Shown piece by piece: positions 60,701 through 64,000 of a stretch of 64,000 nucleotides of DNA. A program made the position numbers and the translations under genes. Within the stretch, counting starts at the first letter, position 1, and each line of letters begins with the position of its first letter. The stretch covers positions 23,734,878 through 23,798,877 of the forward strand of contig OY829326.1 of NCBI GenBank assembly GCA_963691655.1, read 5' to 3'. The notes under the pieces were generated by a model. The model was not told where the DNA came from and ran no database searches. It saw nothing but the letters and a program-made list of their open reading frames with translations. The stretch is from Toxonevra muliebris (taxonomy: Eukaryota > Arthropoda > Insecta > Diptera > Pallopteridae).

Positions 60701-62008
60701 AAAGCATGTAAGGTATTCACAGGGTGTTTTATATGGCGATGTATCCTTTCATTTGTAACAAATTCTTTCATTTTTAAATGCCCTAATAGTGCCAGTGTTA
60801 TGTCCGGTATTTGAATATATTAGAAAAATTGATTCAAGTAGAGTTTAAATTGCTTAAACTTCGATGATAACCAGAGTGTTGAGTGGATTCAATCCTTTAT
60901 ACCTTTCACCCTTCATCCCCCTCCCTTTCCATGACATGAAAATGTGTCGTTGTGATTTTATTTAATATTTTTACAATAATTTTAGCACTTTTGACCTCTT
61001 TTTACCTGAAAACGATCTACTTTAACACTATTGGAATCTGCACTAAAATGGCGCACCGGAATTTTTGTGCATATGCTAAAATTATGAATCAGACTTCTAA
61101 CTTTACAGGAAGTTACTAAGGTCTTTAGACTGAGTACACCTTAATTAGATGCACTTTTAACCTTAAATTTTTCAAAAACCAAAGTTGATAGCAATATTCG
61201 ATCTCAATGGATCCGAGCTAATTTAAATTGAAATAAATTTTCCCTGCACCAAGTTTGTTTTTTTCTTATTAATGTTTTGATAATACTAATATTTTATCTT
61301 GAGTGTTCATGGTATTCACTACAACATTATTAATACATGTTACCTGTAATTTATATGTACAGTGCATCAGCAGCAAAACATGTTACATATTGTTACAACA
61401 ACAAAAACCACAAATAAATAATTTATTATCACCAACTTTTACTTGTTGCCGACAATTTCTTCGTCTTTCTCTTCTTTCTATGCATTACTATTTTGGTCAT
61501 TGGCGTCACTGTGTTTTTTGTATTTGTAATTTATGTGCGTGTGATTTAAATTTAATGCAAATTTGTGTGTTACATCGCTACGATGCAATATAAAAATATA
61601 AATAAAGAAAAATTTGTATGTGTTATTTGTGCGCATTTTGCATTCATTTTTCTCGCACCTTTACTCGCTTCTTCTTGGCATCAAAAGTTTTGAAAAACAA
61701 AACGCGTATCGATGACGCTCAAGTTTTTTTTTCCTTTTTATTTTTTTATATTTTTAATGAAAACCTTGAATTGACTATCAATCAATCTGATCACATGCTC
61801 AGAAATTTTGATTGTTTTTTTTTTATAACTATAATAAAGAAGAACATTTTATCTGTAAAAAAACTTGAAGTAAATGATTAGTTAATTTTGTTCCAAGAAA
61901 AGTTTTATGGGAAGTATGAAGTATCGTTTGTTCCAGACACATCCACTTAATATTTTCATCGAATTTTGGCTAATAATCGCTAGTTCTGTGCTATTTTAAA
62001 ATAGCCTT
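60701..62008. other. Intron sequence; half copy of a foldback family at ~60714-60775
   Basis: The segment at 60714-60775 matches the left arm of the element at 51986-52095. The remainder is AT-rich; ORFs at 61303-61881 have no domain. Confidence 0.4.
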
Positions 62009-62130
62009 ATGCCTGGTTTTCACTATGTCAAATTCAATCAAATTTGCCAGCATGTTGGAAAATCTCAAATGGGAAATTTTCTCTTTTTTTTCTCTTTGAC
62101 GGCAAATATGACATAGTGAAAACCAAGCAT
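62009..62130. mobile_element. Small foldback/MITE, about 122 bp
   Basis: Ends 'atgcctggttttcactatg' (from 62009) and the inverse of 'catagtgaaaaccaagcat' (to 62130) pair over 22 bases with one mismatch, continuing as tca. There is no coding capacity. Confidence 0.7.
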
Positions 62131-62428
62131 TAGCTATGAGAATTGCTTGTTTTATTCCCTTCGTTTGCTCAAAAATGTGTAGATTTTATTAATGCTGGTA
62201 GAGTTGTATCTGAACTTTTAATCAGTTCCATCTACTGGCATAAATTCTTTTATATCGACAATGTCCTCGTAACTTATTCGAATAATTCAACATAATATAT
62301 TATCATGTCAAATGTAAGATTACATTCAAATCATAAATTCTTTATTCTCGAACTTAAAATGTAGACGGATAAATAATCTTTTTATTGATGGTTCTATGTT
62401 TGCCACAATCATCAATATAATTTATGTA
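62131..62428. other. Noncoding, nothing recognised
   Basis: AT-rich intron sequence. Confidence 0.4.
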
Positions 62429-63706
62429 AAGAGTGAGATCGAAAAAATCTTAACATATATAAAATTCAATAATTTTTAAACGGTTGATCTTAGAGTTTTG
62501 ATTTTTTTTTATTTAATTGATAATATTTTACAAATTACCGAAAAATATAACTTTTATAGTTCGAACCACTATTTATGAACTCGTGGACCTTTATTGGTAA
62601 GCCTTCCATAAGAGATTTGATAGTTGTTGCAGACACCAGTTTGGAACAATTTGCCCATCTCCTTTTAAAATCTTCGATATTTTGGGACACCTTTTTTGTG
62701 CTCTTTAAGTTTCTTTTCACAAGAGCCCAATATCTCTCCGCTGGTCTTAGCTCCGGACAATTTGAAGGATTGGCCTCTCTTGGTACAAAAACTATGTTAC
62801 TACTTTGGTACCACTCCAGAGCTTTCTTGCAGTAGTGACATGATGCCAAATCGGACACATTATGCTCTCTTATGAAAGGAAGAAGTATTTTTTTCAAACA
62901 TTCTTTAATGTATATTTCGGTATTTATAGAGCCCACTGTACAAATGACTTGCTTCTTTTGCCGCAATTGCATATAGCTTGCCATACCAAGATTTTTTTAG
63001 GAAATTTTGTTTGCTTTTGGATTCTAAATTGTTCTTCGACATTTCCTCGAGCATCAGCAACATAAACATTTTAACCCGAAAGCTGCGTAAAATCTGCCAG
63101 TACATACGTTTCGTCGTCCATTATACAACATGAATATTTTTGTATGAAATTCGATTTTAATTTCCGAGCCCTACTTTTGGCGTCTAAATTTTTTGCAGCA
63201 TTCCTGTCTGGAACTTTTTGGACTTTGTATGTTTTAACCTGCGTTGCCTTCAACTTTTCGCACCAAATAGTCAGAGCACTGGGCTAACCGGGCAGCTTGC
63301 CTACCAGATGTGTTTGGAGATCTTTTCAATATGCTTTCTATTTTCTTGGCTTTCCCAATATCATGTGGTCCTTGTTTTCTTCCCGAACCAGGTTTCCTAT
63401 CGATGGTCAAATTCTGCTGAAACTGTTTAATAACATTGGAAACAGTTTGACGGCAGACCTTCAATTCTTTGGCCAATTTTTTGTAGGACCAATTTGGATT
63501 TTTTTGAAAATTTTTAATAATTTTCAGACGTACTTCTTTTTCTTCACTCATTTTGTTCAAACTCACAATAAATCAACATGTTTGTCATTAAAAATAACAA
63601 CTGACATATTTTTCAAAGATAACAAGATCAAGAAAATTTTTAAATTTTACACCCAAAAAAAATTATTAGGTAAAACGTGTGTTAAGATTTTTTCAATCTC
63701 ACTCCT
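62429..63706 (-). mobile_element. Second DD37E-type transposon, full length with both ends
   Basis: TA on each side (62427-62428 and 63707-63708). The 27-bp ends at 62429-62455 and 63680-63706 are inverted copies with two mismatches, sharing 'gaaaaaatcttaaca'. Length 1278 bp. The end sequence differs from that of the DD37E element at 9704-10949. Confidence 0.9.
62535..63566 (-). pseudogene. DD37E transposase, frameshifted
   Basis: Starts at the ATG at 63566. The first block (to about 63240) has a helix-turn-helix region, SYKKLAKELKVCRQTVSNVI, and the linker RKPGSGRKQGP. After a frameshift near 63240, the next block has KTYKVQKVPDRN and the first catalytic Asp in CCIMDDETYV. A stop follows, then KKILVWQAICNCG in another stretch. 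The last block (62984-62535) has the second Asp in DLASCHYCKKALEW and the Glu in ELRPAERYW, with 37 residues between (DD37E). It ends with DFKRRWANCSK and a conserved-looking tail. Three or more breaks make it inactive. The reading is cleaner than in the copy at 9858. Confidence 0.9.
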
Positions 63707-63708
63707 TA

Positions 63709-64000
63709 AACTCCAAAATATATATTTCTCTTAAAGCTAATTGATAAATCTGGCTGTATTTCTGCTCGCAACTGTAGATTCTTTATAATTTTTTTACTTC
63801 TCTTATCAGTTTCTTATAGATACTCGTATTTTTTTTCTTATAATCATCTTATCATTAACATTTGTGTATGTATTTATTAGAAATAAATTGACGCAGAGAC
63901 ATTTAGGCGCACAAATATCAACAAATAATATTATCGATTGATATTTATCGAAGCCAACCCAAAGATAAGAACTGAAATCTGAAAACTTCATAATTTTATA
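63709..64000. other. Noncoding, nothing recognised
   Basis: AT-rich intron sequence to the window edge. Confidence 0.4.

Noticed and set aside
1..64000. A novel multi-gene or defence-type system
   Set aside because: Only one host gene and selfish-element relics are readable; there is no cluster of cooperating genes.

Overview
The window looks like nuclear DNA of a higher fly (Diptera, Brachycera). It is AT-rich and has very long introns full of degenerate repeats. Its coding exons carry CAA/CAG-rich glutamine runs and other low-complexity tracts typical of fly developmental and cytoskeletal genes. The transposon relics (DD37E and mariner elements, fly-type non-LTR retrotransposons, a tRNA-derived SINE with a fly-like tail) fit the same view. 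It is neither bacterial nor viral: there are no operons, no dense ORFs, and most long ORFs are translations of simple repeats. The species cannot be fixed from the sequence; a tephritid or calyptrate fly is my guess.

One host gene can be supported. It runs on the + strand as five internal exons: 14469-14969, 48543-48830, 49361-50545, 53901-54821 and 56368-56532. They have good splice sites, only one frame is open through each, and all five begin and end in phase 0. Together they give 1020 codons of an acidic, Ser/Thr/Asn/Gln-rich protein with a few conserved-looking helical or motif segments. No start or stop codon is in the window, so the gene continues both ways. A short amphipathic segment in the first exon and a WPNLGYSAVLITYD-type segment in the third make me think of the nesprin/AKAP6/klarsicht group of spectrin-repeat proteins. 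Klarsicht is my best guess, held weakly.

The rest is intron. From 1 to 14.5 kb it holds a TTAA-flanked element, a foldback repeat, a Tc1-like relic, a complete-ended DD37E transposon and a 5'-truncated LINE with a 13-bp target duplication. The 33.6-kb second intron holds several inverted-repeat elements, long arrays of GAATTC-containing degenerate repeat, two tandem foldback elements, two further LINE relics, a pair of adjacent tRNA-derived SINEs, and a ~1.7-kb pure polypyrimidine block with a 19-bp period. The shorter introns between 48.8 and 56.4 kb hold a foldback and a second TTAA-flanked element. After 56.5 kb come an internally deleted mariner and a second DD37E transposon with matching termini.

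No new multi-gene system is visible. The points most worth a second look are the all-phase-0 exon architecture, the polypyrimidine block with its internal ~496-bp duplication, the two DD37E elements with different ends, and several non-autonomous inverted-repeat families that recur within the window.
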